This document shows, piece after piece, positions 18,189 to 26,588 of a stretch of DNA of 64,000 nucleotides (its first letter is position 1; every line of letters begins with the position of its first letter). The DNA comes from Streptomyces sp. NBC_00091 (GTDB lineage: Bacteria; Actinomycetota; Actinomycetes; Streptomycetales; Streptomycetaceae). The DNA is taken from positions 2,790,001-2,854,000 of the forward strand of contig NZ_JAPEMA010000001.1 of assembly GCF_026343185.1 (NCBI RefSeq), read 5' to 3'. The notes below the pieces were generated by a model. It did not search any database, had not been told where the DNA came from, and worked only from the letters and a program-made list of their open reading frames with translations. Position numbers and translations under genes: made by a program.

Positions 18189-18707
18189 ATGGCGGTCACG
18201 GCGAACGAACGGACATGGGCAGGGATACGGACAGGGGCGCGGACCCGGGCGCGGGCGGGGACCGCGGCCGCGGCGTTCCTCGCGGCGGACGCGCTGGTCC
18301 ACGTCTACTGGATGACCGGCAGCACCTGGCCGGCCCGGGATCCCGCCTCCCTGTCCCGGGCGGTCCTCAACATGGAGGTGCCGTTCACGCCGCCGGCCCT
18401 CCTCGCCCCCCTCGGCCTGCTGCTCGCCGGAGCGGCGCTGCTCCTGGCGCAGGCCGGCCGGCCCGCCCGGCTCGCCCGCCGGCTGCCGACCCGGGCCGTG
18501 CGGCTCGGCGCAGCCGCCGTCGCCGCCGGGGTGCTGGCCCGTACCGTCGTGGGTCTCGCCTGGGCCCTGGGCTTCGGCGTGGACACCGCCAGCCCCTTTT
18601 ACCGGCTCAACCTGTTCGTGTACACCCCGGCCTGCCTGGCCCTCTTCACCGCCGTGCTCATCGCGACCCGGCGCCCGGCCGGTGAGCGCCCGGTCAGTTC
18701 TCGTTGA
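18189..18707 (+). CDS. DUF3995-like membrane protein
   Basis: 172 residues with four hydrophobic segments: around AAAAFLAADALVHVYWMTGS, LLAPLGLLLAGAALLLAQA, LGAAAVAAGVLARTVVGLAW and FVYTPACLALFTAVLIATRR. The H-YW motif in the first helix and PxC-A-F near the end match the DUF3995 family. Start 18189 follows AGGAGGC. It is divergent from the sigma operon and may be under the same inverted repeat. The stop overlaps the convergent OYE gene by 14 bp. Confidence 0.75.
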   Translation: MAVTANERTWAGIRTGARTRARAGTAAAAFLAADALVHVYWMTGSTWPARDPASLSRAVLNMEVPFTPPALLAPLGLLLAGAALLLAQAGRPARLARRLPTRAVRLGAAAVAAGVLARTVVGLAWALGFGVDTASPFYRLNLFVYTPACLALFTAVLIATRRPAGERPVSSR

Positions 18708-19782
18708 GCGCGGGGTAGTCGGTGTACCCGGCCTCCCCGCCCACGTACATCAGGCCCTTGTCCTGGAGGGGGTTGAGCGGTGCACCGCTGCGCAGTCGCT
18801 CGACCAGGTCGGGGTTGGCCAGGAAGGCGCGGCCGAGGGAGACCAGGTCCGCTCCCGCGGCGAGCAGCCGCTCGGCCTCGTGCCTGCCGCCGTCGGCGGG
18901 GAGCGGCCCGGGCCACGGCAGCGCGGGATTGGCGATCAGCGTGCCCGCCCAGTGCTTGCGGATGTGCTGGAAGAGGGGCTGGTCGGGATCGGCGAAGACG
19001 ACGTGCAGGTAGGCGAGGCCCGAGTCGCGAAGGGCGTCGACCAGCGCCGGGTAGACGGCCTCGACGTCGTCCTCGTGCATGCCGTTGGCCGTGACCCCGG
19101 GGGCGATGCGCAGGCCCACCCGCTCGGGTCCGACGGCGTCGGCGACGGCCTGGACCACCTCCCGTACGAACCGGATGCGGCCGGCCACCGAGCCGCCGTA
19201 GGCGTCGGTGCGGTGGTTGGTGCCCGACGCCAGGAACTGGTGCAGGAGGTAGCCGTTGCCGCCGTGCACCTCCACTCCGGCGAAGCCCGCGTCGACGGCC
19301 CTGCGGGCGGCGGCGGCGAAGTCGGCGACGGTGGACCGTATCTGGCCCCCGGTCATCTCGAGCGGGACGACGGCCGGCTGGTGACCGCTGGGCGTGAAGA
19401 CCGTGTCGGGGAGCGGGACCGGCGAGGGCGCGACGGGCGGCAGCCCGCCGCTGTTGTCGGGGTGCCCGATCCGGCCGCCGTGCTGCAGTTGCAGGAACAT
19501 GCGGCCGCCCGCGGCGCCCACCGCCCCGGTGACCCGCCGCCATCCGGCCACGTGCGCGTCGCTGTGGATCGCGGTGATGTTCGGGTACGTCTGCCCGACC
19601 GCGTTCGGCGTCGAGGCCTCGGCGATGATCAGCCCCGCGGAGGCGCGCTGCGCGTAGTAGGTGGCCATCAGCGGGGTCGGAGTGCCGTCGTCGGCGGCGC
19701 GGTTGCGGGTCATCGGCGCCATCACCAGACGGTTGGGCAGTTCCAGGCCGCCGAGTCGGGCGGGGTCGAAGACGGTGGTCAT
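18694..19782 (-). CDS. Old Yellow Enzyme (alkene reductase)
   Basis: 362 residues of the FMN-dependent OYE family, which reduces activated C=C bonds using NADPH. Motifs: LPNRLVMAPMTRNRAADDGT, FLQLQHGGRIGHP (His-Gly FMN region), AGFAGVEVHGGNGYLLHQFL (His-Asn substrate pair appears as HGGNGY) and DAYGGSVAGRIRFVREVV. The LGRAFLANPDLVERL phosphate-binding segment is near the end. It is divergent from a LysR regulator 169 bp away that probably controls it. Confidence 0.94.
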   Translation of the reverse strand: MTTVFDPARLGGLELPNRLVMAPMTRNRAADDGTPTPLMATYYAQRASAGLIIAEASTPNAVGQTYPNITAIHSDAHVAGWRRVTGAVGAAGGRMFLQLQHGGRIGHPDNSGGLPPVAPSPVPLPDTVFTPSGHQPAVVPLEMTGGQIRSTVADFAAAARRAVDAGFAGVEVHGGNGYLLHQFLASGTNHRTDAYGGSVAGRIRFVREVVQAVADAVGPERVGLRIAPGVTANGMHEDDVEAVYPALVDALRDSGLAYLHVVFADPDQPLFQHIRKHWAGTLIANPALPWPGPLPADGGRHEAERLLAAGADLVSLGRAFLANPDLVERLRSGAPLNPLQDKGLMYVGGEAGYTDYPALNEN

Positions 19783-19951
19783 GGCGGTGGTCCCATCATG
19801 GCGGGCGCCCCCGCCGGTGCGGCGGGGGCGCGGTCGGTGAGCGTCAGGGTGTGGGGGTGGGGGGTGGACCCACTCTCGGACGCCGCGGCGGACCGAACAA
19901 GATCGAGGTCGTCTACGATCGGTGCGCCAAACTCACCAATGGAGGCCGGCG

Positions 19952-20842
19952 GTGGAGCGACACGAGATCGAGGCGTTCCTGACCCTGGCCGAGGAGCTGC
20001 ACTTCCGCCGCACCTCCGAGCGGCTCGGCCTGGCCCAGGGGCGGGTCAGCCAGACCATCAAGAAGCTGGAACGCCGCATCGGCGTCCCGCTGTTCGAACG
20101 CACCAGCCGCCGCGTGACCCTGACCCCGACCGGGCGGCAGCTGCGCGAGGACCTGATCCCCGTACAGCAGCAGCTCCAGCGCGCCGTCGACCGCGCGGTG
20201 GCCATGGGGCGGGGCATCACGGGCGTGCTGCACGTCGGGTACTCGAGCCCGATGGCCGCCGAGATCCTGGTGAAGGCCGCCGGGGTCTTCCGCGCCCGGT
20301 ACCCGGACTGCGAGGTGGAGATCCAGGAGGTGATGCTCTTCGACCTCTTCGGGCCGATGCGCGGCGGCCGGGTCCACCTCCAGGTCACCGAGCACCCGGT
20401 GGACGAACCCGATCTCGTCCTCGGCCCCCGCGTGATGTCCCAGCCCCGGGTGCTGATGGTGCCGGCCGGGCACCCCTTCGCCCGGCGTGCGTCGGTGTCG
20501 GTGGAGGACCTCGCGGAGTCGACGCTGATCGCCGTGTCCGGGTCGGTGCCGCAGTACTGGCGCGAGTACCACTACCCCCACCGCACCCCGCAGGGCAGAC
20601 CCATCGAGCACGGGCCCCCGGCCACCTACTGGACCGAGGTGATGAACCGCGTCGGCCTGGGCCAGGGGGTCTCGCCGGCCAGCGAGGAGGCGGAGCGCTA
20701 CTACGCCCGCCCCGACGTGGCCTGGGTCCCCTTCCGCGACGCCCCTCCCGTGGAGTACGGCTTCGTCTGGCCGGCGTCCGGCGGCAACGCCCGGGTGCGC
20801 GCCTTCGTCGACACGGTCTGCGAGCTCCGCGCGGCCTCGTGA
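19952..20842 (+). CDS. LysR family transcriptional regulator
   Basis: 296 residues. Winged HTH: IEAFLTLAEELHFRRTSERL then LAQGRVSQTIKKLERRIGVP and LFERTSRRVTLTPTGRQL. The rest is a periplasmic-binding-like effector domain. The GTG at 19952 is chosen because GGAGG precedes it; an upstream ATG-like start at 19922 is less well placed. It is divergent from the OYE gene and likely activates or represses it in response to an electrophile. Confidence 0.92.
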   Translation: MERHEIEAFLTLAEELHFRRTSERLGLAQGRVSQTIKKLERRIGVPLFERTSRRVTLTPTGRQLREDLIPVQQQLQRAVDRAVAMGRGITGVLHVGYSSPMAAEILVKAAGVFRARYPDCEVEIQEVMLFDLFGPMRGGRVHLQVTEHPVDEPDLVLGPRVMSQPRVLMVPAGHPFARRASVSVEDLAESTLIAVSGSVPQYWREYHYPHRTPQGRPIEHGPPATYWTEVMNRVGLGQGVSPASEEAERYYARPDVAWVPFRDAPPVEYGFVWPASGGNARVRAFVDTVCELRAAS

Positions 20843-21017
20843 CCGGCGCCGAGCGACGGGCGCCGAGTCGCTGGCGCCGAGCGGGCTGCCGCGACGGATG
20901 GCGTGGGGGAGTGCACGGAAGTGAGTCGTCCGGTTCGCCGAAGGGGATCCCGCTTTCTCCGTTCGATGCGATGGGCCCGCATAGCGTCTCCGGGCATCGA
21001 GCGTCTGGAGATTTGCG

Positions 21018-22058
21018 ATGACCTTCCCATCCGCCGCCGCGGTGGCCCGCGGTCCCCTGCTCCCGAGACCGGCCGTCTACCGCCCGCTGACCGGGCCGTG
21101 GCGGTCGCTGGACTGGTACGCGGGGGAGACCATGCACGCCGCAGGCGTGCGTGACGCCCGGTCGATCGCCGCCGACCGCTGGGACGGGCCGAGCGTGGTG
21201 TGCCTGAAGGACCGCGTGGCCGCGCTCGCCAAGGGGCAGGTGGAGCCGGTGGCCCTGCGGCTCGCCGCGATCGGCGTCAACTGCGGCTGGTCCGAGGTGG
21301 TGTCCGGCGAAGGCCGCGCGGTGGACGGGGTTCCGCCCAGGTTCGCCGCCCTGTGGGCGGCGGTGGGCCGGCGGATCGGAACCTTCGGGTTCGACGCCGC
21401 ACCGCTGCTGGCCGTCGTCAACCACGCCGTCACTGCCTGGGCGGGGGAGGGCGCCCGGCCCGCCCTGGCCTGGTCGGCCACGGATGCGCCCAGCCGGATC
21501 GACCTGCTGCTGGCCGCCGCCGCGCGGATGGATGCCGTCAACGGGTCCGTGCTGCTGAAGTCCCATCTGCTGGAGTTCGCCGAGGCCCGGCCGCTGACCG
21601 CGGTGCGGGGCCTGGACCGCATCGTCCAGGTCCAGGCCATCGTGCGGGAGGTGCTGGAGCGACGGCTCGAAGCCATGGCCGCCGTGGGCTGCCCGCCCGC
21701 CGGGATCACCGCCGCGCGGACCCTCGCCGCCGATCCGCCGGAGGGCCCGGACGGCATCCCGCCGCGGCTCGTCACACCCGTGCAGCAGGCGGTCGAGGCA
21801 CTGCTGGGCAGGTGGCGGCCGGACGCCGCGGGGGCCGGACGCCACCTGGGGCGGGAGCAGTTCCAGGCGGTCGCCGACCTCGCCCCCATCGGCGGGCAGG
21901 TACGCGACCTCGCGCGGGCGCGCAAGGAGGTCGGCGTCGCGTACGACGGGGCGGTGGCCGCCGTCCGGCACAGCAACCTGCTCTACCGCCGGCTCATCGA
22001 CGCGGCGGGCCGGCAGCCCGCCCCGCGGGGCGGGGCGCGCTGCGCCACGGCCGGATGA
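21018..22058 (+). CDS. Hypothetical protein, alpha-helical
   Basis: 346 residues, not recognised. ATG at 21018 (MTFPSAAAVARGPLLPRPAV). The sequence is Ala-rich and helical, with a conserved-looking middle (FGFDAAPLLAVVNHAVTAWA and LLLAAAARMDAVNGSVLLKS) and a C-terminal helix with RARKEVGVAYDGAVAAVRHS. No signal peptide, membrane segment or catalytic motif is seen. Strong third-position GC bias supports coding. Convergent with the SsgA-like gene by one base. Confidence 0.7.
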   Translation: MTFPSAAAVARGPLLPRPAVYRPLTGPWRSLDWYAGETMHAAGVRDARSIAADRWDGPSVVCLKDRVAALAKGQVEPVALRLAAIGVNCGWSEVVSGEGRAVDGVPPRFAALWAAVGRRIGTFGFDAAPLLAVVNHAVTAWAGEGARPALAWSATDAPSRIDLLLAAAARMDAVNGSVLLKSHLLEFAEARPLTAVRGLDRIVQVQAIVREVLERRLEAMAAVGCPPAGITAARTLAADPPEGPDGIPPRLVTPVQQAVEALLGRWRPDAAGAGRHLGREQFQAVADLAPIGGQVRDLARARKEVGVAYDGAVAAVRHSNLLYRRLIDAAGRQPAPRGGARCATAG

Positions 22059-22059
22059 G

Positions 22060-22464
22060 TCAGCCCAGGAACCGGGCCAGCTGCGCGTCGATGTCGAAGT
22101 GGCGCTCCTCCGCGCCGCGCGGCACGAGCGTCTCCATCTCCGCGCACCAGGCGTCGACGTCGTCCGCGTCGGCGGACAGCAGGCAGTCACCGTCGTCCGA
22201 GGCGAGGCTGAAGAAGACGCGGGAGTGCCTGGCGAAGCGCAGCGGCCATATCCGCAGGTCGCCCTGACCCGCGAAGGAACCGCGCCCGTCCAGCAGCAGG
22301 TCGCGGGCGAACACCCAGCTCTTGGCGCATTCGCCGGGCCGGTGGAAGCGCGCCGTCATCTCGAACGGCCGGTCCGTGCGGTAGCGCAGCCGCGTTCGCA
22401 CGGTGCTCCGTTCGTACTCGCTCTCCAACACCATGAAGACGGTGGCGGTGATGCTCTTGGTCAC
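22060..22464 (-). CDS. SsgA-like protein (SALP), sporulation/cell division
   Basis: 134 residues. Conserved SALP features are the FEMTARFHRPGECAKSWVFA and RDLLLDGRGSFAGQGDLRIW blocks and the ending ETLVPRGAEERHFDIDAQLA. SALPs are small actinomycete proteins that steer septum placement, peptidoglycan growth and spore maturation. The GTG at 22464 (VTKSITATVFMVLES) has GGAG eight bases upstream, and is preferred over the ATG-like codon at 22506. Which of the SALP subfamilies it belongs to cannot be decided by eye. Confidence 0.85.
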   Translation of the reverse strand: MTKSITATVFMVLESEYERSTVRTRLRYRTDRPFEMTARFHRPGECAKSWVFARDLLLDGRGSFAGQGDLRIWPLRFARHSRVFFSLASDDGDCLLSADADDVDAWCAEMETLVPRGAEERHFDIDAQLARFLG

Positions 22465-22602
22465 GATGTGTGTCTCCGGGGGCGTGGGGGAACCGGGCGT
22501 GATCACCGCAGGACGCTAGCCGCCGGTTCGTGCACGTTTGTGAATTCAGCCCTCCTGCCCTCATGACCTCGGTATTCACCTGCCGTAAGAGGAGATTCGA
22601 CT

Positions 22603-22959
22603 GTGGACGTACGCCTCCGACACTGGCGCAGCCCCGAGATACGGGGCATCGACCGTGGCGGCATCGCCTTCCGGGCGGCGGTGCTGGTCGTCTGGCGGGC
22701 GCGGGGCACGGTGCGGGCGCTCTGGGACCGGGCCGGCCACGAGGCCCGTCTCGGAGCCGTGGTCGAGGCCGCCGTGTGCCGGGTCGTCTCGTCCGCGGCC
22801 CCCGACCCCGATGGCGTTCGCCCACCGCGTGACCCCGAGGCGCTGGCGGAAGAGCTCACCGCCACGGTCGCGGCTGAGTGCCGTGCCGTCGGCCTGGACG
22901 TGTACGCGGTGCGGCCCCTGCGCGTCGAGTTCGTGCCGGGGACGTCCTTTCGATCATGA
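22603..22959 (+). CDS. Hypothetical protein divergent from the SsgA-like gene
   Basis: 118 residues from GTG 22603, with AGGAG well placed upstream. It contains a helical segment (IAFRAAVLVVWRARGTVRAL) and a regular alpha-beta pattern to the end (AECRAVGLDVYAVRPLRVEF). No family recognised, no signal peptide. It is divergent from the SALP gene and 71 bp before the histidine kinase gene. Confidence 0.6.
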   Translation: MDVRLRHWRSPEIRGIDRGGIAFRAAVLVVWRARGTVRALWDRAGHEARLGAVVEAAVCRVVSSAAPDPDGVRPPRDPEALAEELTATVAAECRAVGLDVYAVRPLRVEFVPGTSFRS

Positions 22960-23030
22960 GGTAGGGGCTGTGGGATAAGACGGGCATAATGAATGACTCC
23001 ATTTGGTGGAATATCCACATTTGATCAAGG

Positions 23031-24305
23031 ATGCCCGTGATCGCCGCTGCCTCCCCGGACACCTTCGAGCGCTGGTTCTTCAAGCTCATGACGCCCGTCG
23101 GGCGGTCCCAGTGGCTGCGCGCCGATCTGCTGATGGTCGGCCTGGTCGCCTTGGGGGCGCTGCACTGCGCGTTCCGGCCCGACGCCGGGCTGGTGAGCGG
23201 CACCCTGCCCAGCGCGGCGGTCGCGCTCGTCGTCACCGCCGGTTTCCTCTGCCGGCGGCGGGCCCCGCTCCCCGTGGCCCTGCTGACCATGGCCGGCCTG
23301 GTGCTCAACGGTGCCCGCACCCCGGTCTTCTTCGCCCTCTACGGTCTCGCCCGCTACCAGCGCGGCCGGCGCACGGCGGTGATCGCGCTCGGCTCCGCGG
23401 CCTTCGTCCCGCTGAAGGCGCTCCTGCCCGGCCACCTCGGAACCTCGGTGGTGGAGGACTTCCTGAACTCGGCCTTCTACGTCGTCCTGCCCGTGGTCTT
23501 CGGCCTCGGCGCGAACGCCTACGAGCGGAGCATCACCGCGCTGCGCGCCGAGCGCGAGCACCGGATCCGGCAGACCCGCTCGGAGGAGCGGCTGCGCCTC
23601 TCGCGCGAGATGCACGACATCCTGGGCCACCGGATCGCGATCATCGCCATGCACGCCGGGGCGATCGAGTTCGTCCCCGGTGTGAAGCCGGAGAGCAGGA
23701 AGCTGGCCCGGGCGGCGGGCGACACCGCGCGCGCCGCGATGCGCGACCTGCGGCAGGTCCTGGGCGCCCTGCGGGACGGGGAGGGCTCGGTGGTCGCGGG
23801 CCGCAGGCTCGCCGACCTCGACGCGCTGGTGGGCGAGGCCCGCGCCGCGGGCCTCGCCGTCACCTTCGACCGCGGGGCCGACGGAGCCGACGGAGCCGAC
23901 GAGGCCGACGACGCCGTGCCGCCGGAGATCGCGCTCACCGCGTACCGCACCGTCCAGGAGGCCCTGACGAACGTGGTCAAGCACGCCCCGGGCGCCCGTA
24001 CCGCCGTACGGATCCACCTGGCCGACGGCGTGCTCTCGGCCTCCGTGCACAACGAACCGCCGGCGCGCCACGTACGGAGCGACGCCGCGGGCTGCGGCTT
24101 CGGCATGATCGGGCTGCGCGAGCGCGTCTCCCTCCTGGACGGCGAGTTCCAGGCCGGACCCACCCCGGACGGCGGCTGGCGCGTGGTGATGACCGTGCCC
24201 ACCGCCACACCGGATCGACTTTCGATGACCGCGAGGTTCACGGACGTCGACCACGGCCGTGGGACGCTCCCCCGGAAGGCCCCAGACGGAGGGAGCACCG
24301 CATGA
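23031..24305 (+). CDS. Sensor histidine kinase (HisKA_3, NarL-type)
   Basis: 424 residues. Four or five membrane segments occupy residues 25-160. The dimerisation/phosphoacceptor helix is RLSREMHDILGHRIAIIAMH with His at residue 195. HATPase_c follows: TVQEALTNVVKHAPGARTAV (N-box) and GCGFGMIGLRERVSLLDGEF (G2). It overlaps the response-regulator gene by ATGA. Upstream at 23006-23018 a GTGGA/TCCAC inverted repeat, and CATAAT at 22985, look like an operator and -10. The signal is unknown. Confidence 0.94.
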   Translation: MPVIAAASPDTFERWFFKLMTPVGRSQWLRADLLMVGLVALGALHCAFRPDAGLVSGTLPSAAVALVVTAGFLCRRRAPLPVALLTMAGLVLNGARTPVFFALYGLARYQRGRRTAVIALGSAAFVPLKALLPGHLGTSVVEDFLNSAFYVVLPVVFGLGANAYERSITALRAEREHRIRQTRSEERLRLSREMHDILGHRIAIIAMHAGAIEFVPGVKPESRKLARAAGDTARAAMRDLRQVLGALRDGEGSVVAGRRLADLDALVGEARAAGLAVTFDRGADGADGADEADDAVPPEIALTAYRTVQEALTNVVKHAPGARTAVRIHLADGVLSASVHNEPPARHVRSDAAGCGFGMIGLRERVSLLDGEFQAGPTPDGGWRVVMTVPTATPDRLSMTARFTDVDHGRGTLPRKAPDGGSTA

Positions 24306-24970
24306 TCCGCGTACTCGTCACGGACGACGAACCGCTGGTGCGGTTCGGCCTGCGCATGCTGCTGGACGCCGCCGAGGGCATCGAGGTGGTCGGCGAGGCC
24401 TGCGACGGCGCCTCCGCCATGGCCCGTGCGCGCGAGCTGTCCCCCGACCTCGTCCTGACCGACCTGCGGATGCCCGGGATGGACGGCATCACCGCCACCC
24501 GGCAGCTCCTCGCCCTCCCCAACCCTCCCGCGGTCCTGGTGCTCACCACCTTCGACACCGAGGAAGGGGTCACCGAGGCCCTCGAGGCCGGGGCGGCCGG
24601 CTACCTCCTCAAGGACGCCCCGCCCGAGCAGATCGTGGGAGCGGTACGGCTGGTCGCGTCCGGCGGCAGGGTGCTCGCCGAGGCCTCCGCGGCCCGGCTG
24701 CTGGCGGCCTCCCGCGCGCGCGGCCCCCAGCGGCCCACCGGTATCCCGCCCGAGCAGCGGCGCCGGCTGGAAGCGCTCACCGACCAGCAGTGCGAGCTCC
24801 TGTGCCACCTCGGGGAGGGCCTGTCCAACGCGGAGATCGCCCGGCGGATGTACCTGACCGAGGGCACGGTCAAGGCGTACGTGTCCCGGCTGCTGACCGC
24901 CCTCAGGGTCGACAACCGGACCCAGGCCGCGATCCTCGCGCACCAGGCGGGCCTCCTCGGCGGAAGGTGA
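24302..24970 (+). CDS. NarL/LuxR-family response regulator
   Basis: 222 residues. The receiver domain has acidic DDE near the N-terminus, phosphoacceptor Asp54 in LVLTDLRMPGMDG, and conserved Thr and Lys in VLVLTTFDTEEG and AGYLLKDAPPEQ. The LuxR HTH is ALTDQQCELLCHLGEGLSNA then EIARRMYLTEGTVKAYVSRL. It is translationally coupled to the kinase. Downstream 24971-25078 has no gene. The TasA-like gene that follows is a possible target, by position only. Confidence 0.95.
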   Translation: MIRVLVTDDEPLVRFGLRMLLDAAEGIEVVGEACDGASAMARARELSPDLVLTDLRMPGMDGITATRQLLALPNPPAVLVLTTFDTEEGVTEALEAGAAGYLLKDAPPEQIVGAVRLVASGGRVLAEASAARLLAASRARGPQRPTGIPPEQRRRLEALTDQQCELLCHLGEGLSNAEIARRMYLTEGTVKAYVSRLLTALRVDNRTQAAILAHQAGLLGGR

Positions 24971-25078
24971 TCACCTTCGCCTCCGTCAGAACCAACCTTC
25001 GGCCCGCGGCCACCCGATCTGATCAGGGCGTTCCGGTCACGCCACCACGGCGTGCCCCATACCCCCTGGAGTCACATC

Positions 25079-25756
25079 ATGCGTATTGCGATGAACGCGG
25101 GCCGCGCCAAGCGCTGGTCGAAGCTGGCGGCCATCCCGGTCGGTGTCCTGGCCTCCGGCGCGATGGTCCTCGGCGCCACCCACGCCACGGTCACGGCGTC
25201 CGCCTGGAACGACAACAACACCCTGGCGTCCGGCAAGTGGACCAAGGCCACGGTGTCGAGCAGCAAGCCGAACGCGGCGGTCGTCAACGTCTCCGGCCTC
25301 ACCCCGGACACCCCGGCGGCGTGGACCACGGTCAAGTACACCTTCAACCCTGATCCCGACGCCGCGCAGAGCGCCGGCCGGCTGCTGTTCAAGGACGTCG
25401 TCGCCAAGGACGCCAAGGGCAACGTCGTGGACATCAAGAACTCGGAGCTGGCCAAGCACCTGCACCTGGGCTTCGAAGTCCAGCGCCAGGGGCAGTTCGA
25501 CGTCGTGTTCGAGGAGGAGCGCACCGTCGCCGATTGGCTCAAGGACGACGCCACCGGTCTGACGATCAAGGACCAGCTGCCGCTCAAGGGCAAGGGCAAG
25601 GACGCGGACAAGGAGAAGGGCAAGTTCAAGCTCACGAACCGGTACGACCTCCAGCTCTCCTGGTACCTGGACAAGGACGCTCCGGCGGAGGCCCAGAACA
25701 GCGGCATCACCTTCACCGTCGGCGCCGAGCTCGACGAGACCGAGAAGAAGGCCTGA
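25079..25756 (+). CDS. TasA/camelysin-like secreted protein
   Basis: 225 residues. The signal peptide (KLAAIPVGVLASGAMVLGAT, then HATVTASAW) has the SipW-dependent type of boundary, and the mature protein begins with the WNDNNTLASGKW pattern typical of TasA/camelysin N-termini. The body is beta-rich, with a Lys-rich loop KGKGKDADKEKGKFKL, and ends LDETEKKA. The next gene is a SipW-like signal peptidase. In Bacillus this pair makes matrix amyloid fibres; in Streptomyces the role is not established, so fibre formation is inference. Confidence 0.75.
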   Translation: MRIAMNAGRAKRWSKLAAIPVGVLASGAMVLGATHATVTASAWNDNNTLASGKWTKATVSSSKPNAAVVNVSGLTPDTPAAWTTVKYTFNPDPDAAQSAGRLLFKDVVAKDAKGNVVDIKNSELAKHLHLGFEVQRQGQFDVVFEEERTVADWLKDDATGLTIKDQLPLKGKGKDADKEKGKFKLTNRYDLQLSWYLDKDAPAEAQNSGITFTVGAELDETEKKA

Positions 25757-25770
25757 CGTCCCGACCGATT

Positions 25771-25813
25771 CCGGTGCGGCGCCGACCCGGCAGGGGTGTC
25801 GGCGCCGCACCGG
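25771..25813. terminator. 16-bp hairpin between tasA-like and sipW-like genes
   Basis: Perfect 16-bp arms at 25771-25786 and 25798-25813 with an 11-nt loop, located 14 bp after the tasA-like stop and 33 bp before the peptidase start. It probably acts as a partial terminator or 3' stabiliser, so the structural protein is made in excess over the peptidase. Confidence 0.65.
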
Positions 25814-25846
25814 CGTTGAGCCACGCCCCACAAGAAAGGCGATCAC

Positions 25847-26479
25847 GTGGGCACGAACACCGGGGACCGGTCGGCCGCTCCTCATGACCGGACAGACGAG
25901 ACGACGGAACTCCCCGTGATCCCCTCAGGCGCGCCGCCGGCGACGGCAGCGGAGGAGAGCTGGTGGCTGGTCCTGCGGATGTCCGGCTGCCGCGCCCTCG
26001 TGACCATGGTGACGACGCTGATGTGCATCCCCATGGCCGCACTCGCATGGGGCTGGTCCCCGTCCGTGGTCGTCTCGGGCTCCATGGAGCCGGCGCTGAG
26101 CCGGGGCGATGTGGTCGCCGTCCAGCACGTACTGCCGTCCGAGGTCGGCGGCGGAGCCGTCATCGCGTACGAGGACCCCGACCACGGCGGCCGGCTCACC
26201 ACCCACCGCGCCGTCAAGCGCCTCCCCGAGGACGCCTACCTGGTCAAGGGCGACGCCAACCCCCGCCCGGACCCCACTCCCGTCACCCCGGACCGGCTGC
26301 GCGGCGTCGTCGCGGTCGCGGTGCCCTGGGTCGGGACGGTCTGGCTGTGGCTCCAGCAGGGGGACTGGGCGTACCTGGGCTGCGCCGTACTGCTGTACGC
26401 GGCCGCGCTCCGGGGCTGCGTACACGTACCCGGCCGGACTGCCTGGGCTCGGTGTGAAGAAGGGCGAAGGGAGGAGTAA
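25847..26479 (+). CDS. SipW-like signal peptidase I (S26B, ER/archaeal type)
   Basis: 210 residues. The catalytic serine is Ser79 in SGSMEPALSRGDVV. The base is His120 in LTTHRAVKRLP, which replaces the Lys of ordinary bacterial signal peptidases, and Asp136 lies in LVKGDANPRPDP. Membrane segments occur near residues 50-70 and 170-195. This Ser-His form is the SipW type, which processes TasA/camelysin-like substrates. GTG start at 25847. It lies 90 bp after its probable substrate. Confidence 0.85.
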   Translation: MGTNTGDRSAAPHDRTDETTELPVIPSGAPPATAAEESWWLVLRMSGCRALVTMVTTLMCIPMAALAWGWSPSVVVSGSMEPALSRGDVVAVQHVLPSEVGGGAVIAYEDPDHGGRLTTHRAVKRLPEDAYLVKGDANPRPDPTPVTPDRLRGVVAVAVPWVGTVWLWLQQGDWAYLGCAVLLYAAALRGCVHVPGRTAWARCEEGRREE

Positions 26480-26514
26480 TCACTCCCCGCCACTCTTAAC
26501 TTATAGCGCACAGG

Positions 26515-26534
26515 GGGGCTTGCGGCAAGGCCCC
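26515..26534. promoter_or_regulatory. Rifamycin-associated element (RAE)-like inverted repeat
   Basis: The sequence GGGGCTTGCGGCAAGGCCCC lies 55 bp before the helR start. It matches, as I recall it, the 19-bp rifamycin-associated element known upstream of rifamycin-inducible resistance genes in actinomycetes. It follows an AT-rich stretch, CTTAACTTATAGCGCA, that could be the promoter. Confidence 0.8.
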
Positions 26535-26588
26535 GCTCCTGGGGAAGAATCGCGGACCTAGCCCCAAATCCCGCGGAAACAGGAGCAC

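Noticed and set aside
16152..18302. A 716-codon frame covering the sigma factor and hydrolase
   Set aside because: Only the last 184 codons are the sigma factor; the rest is a shadow of the hydrolase gene.
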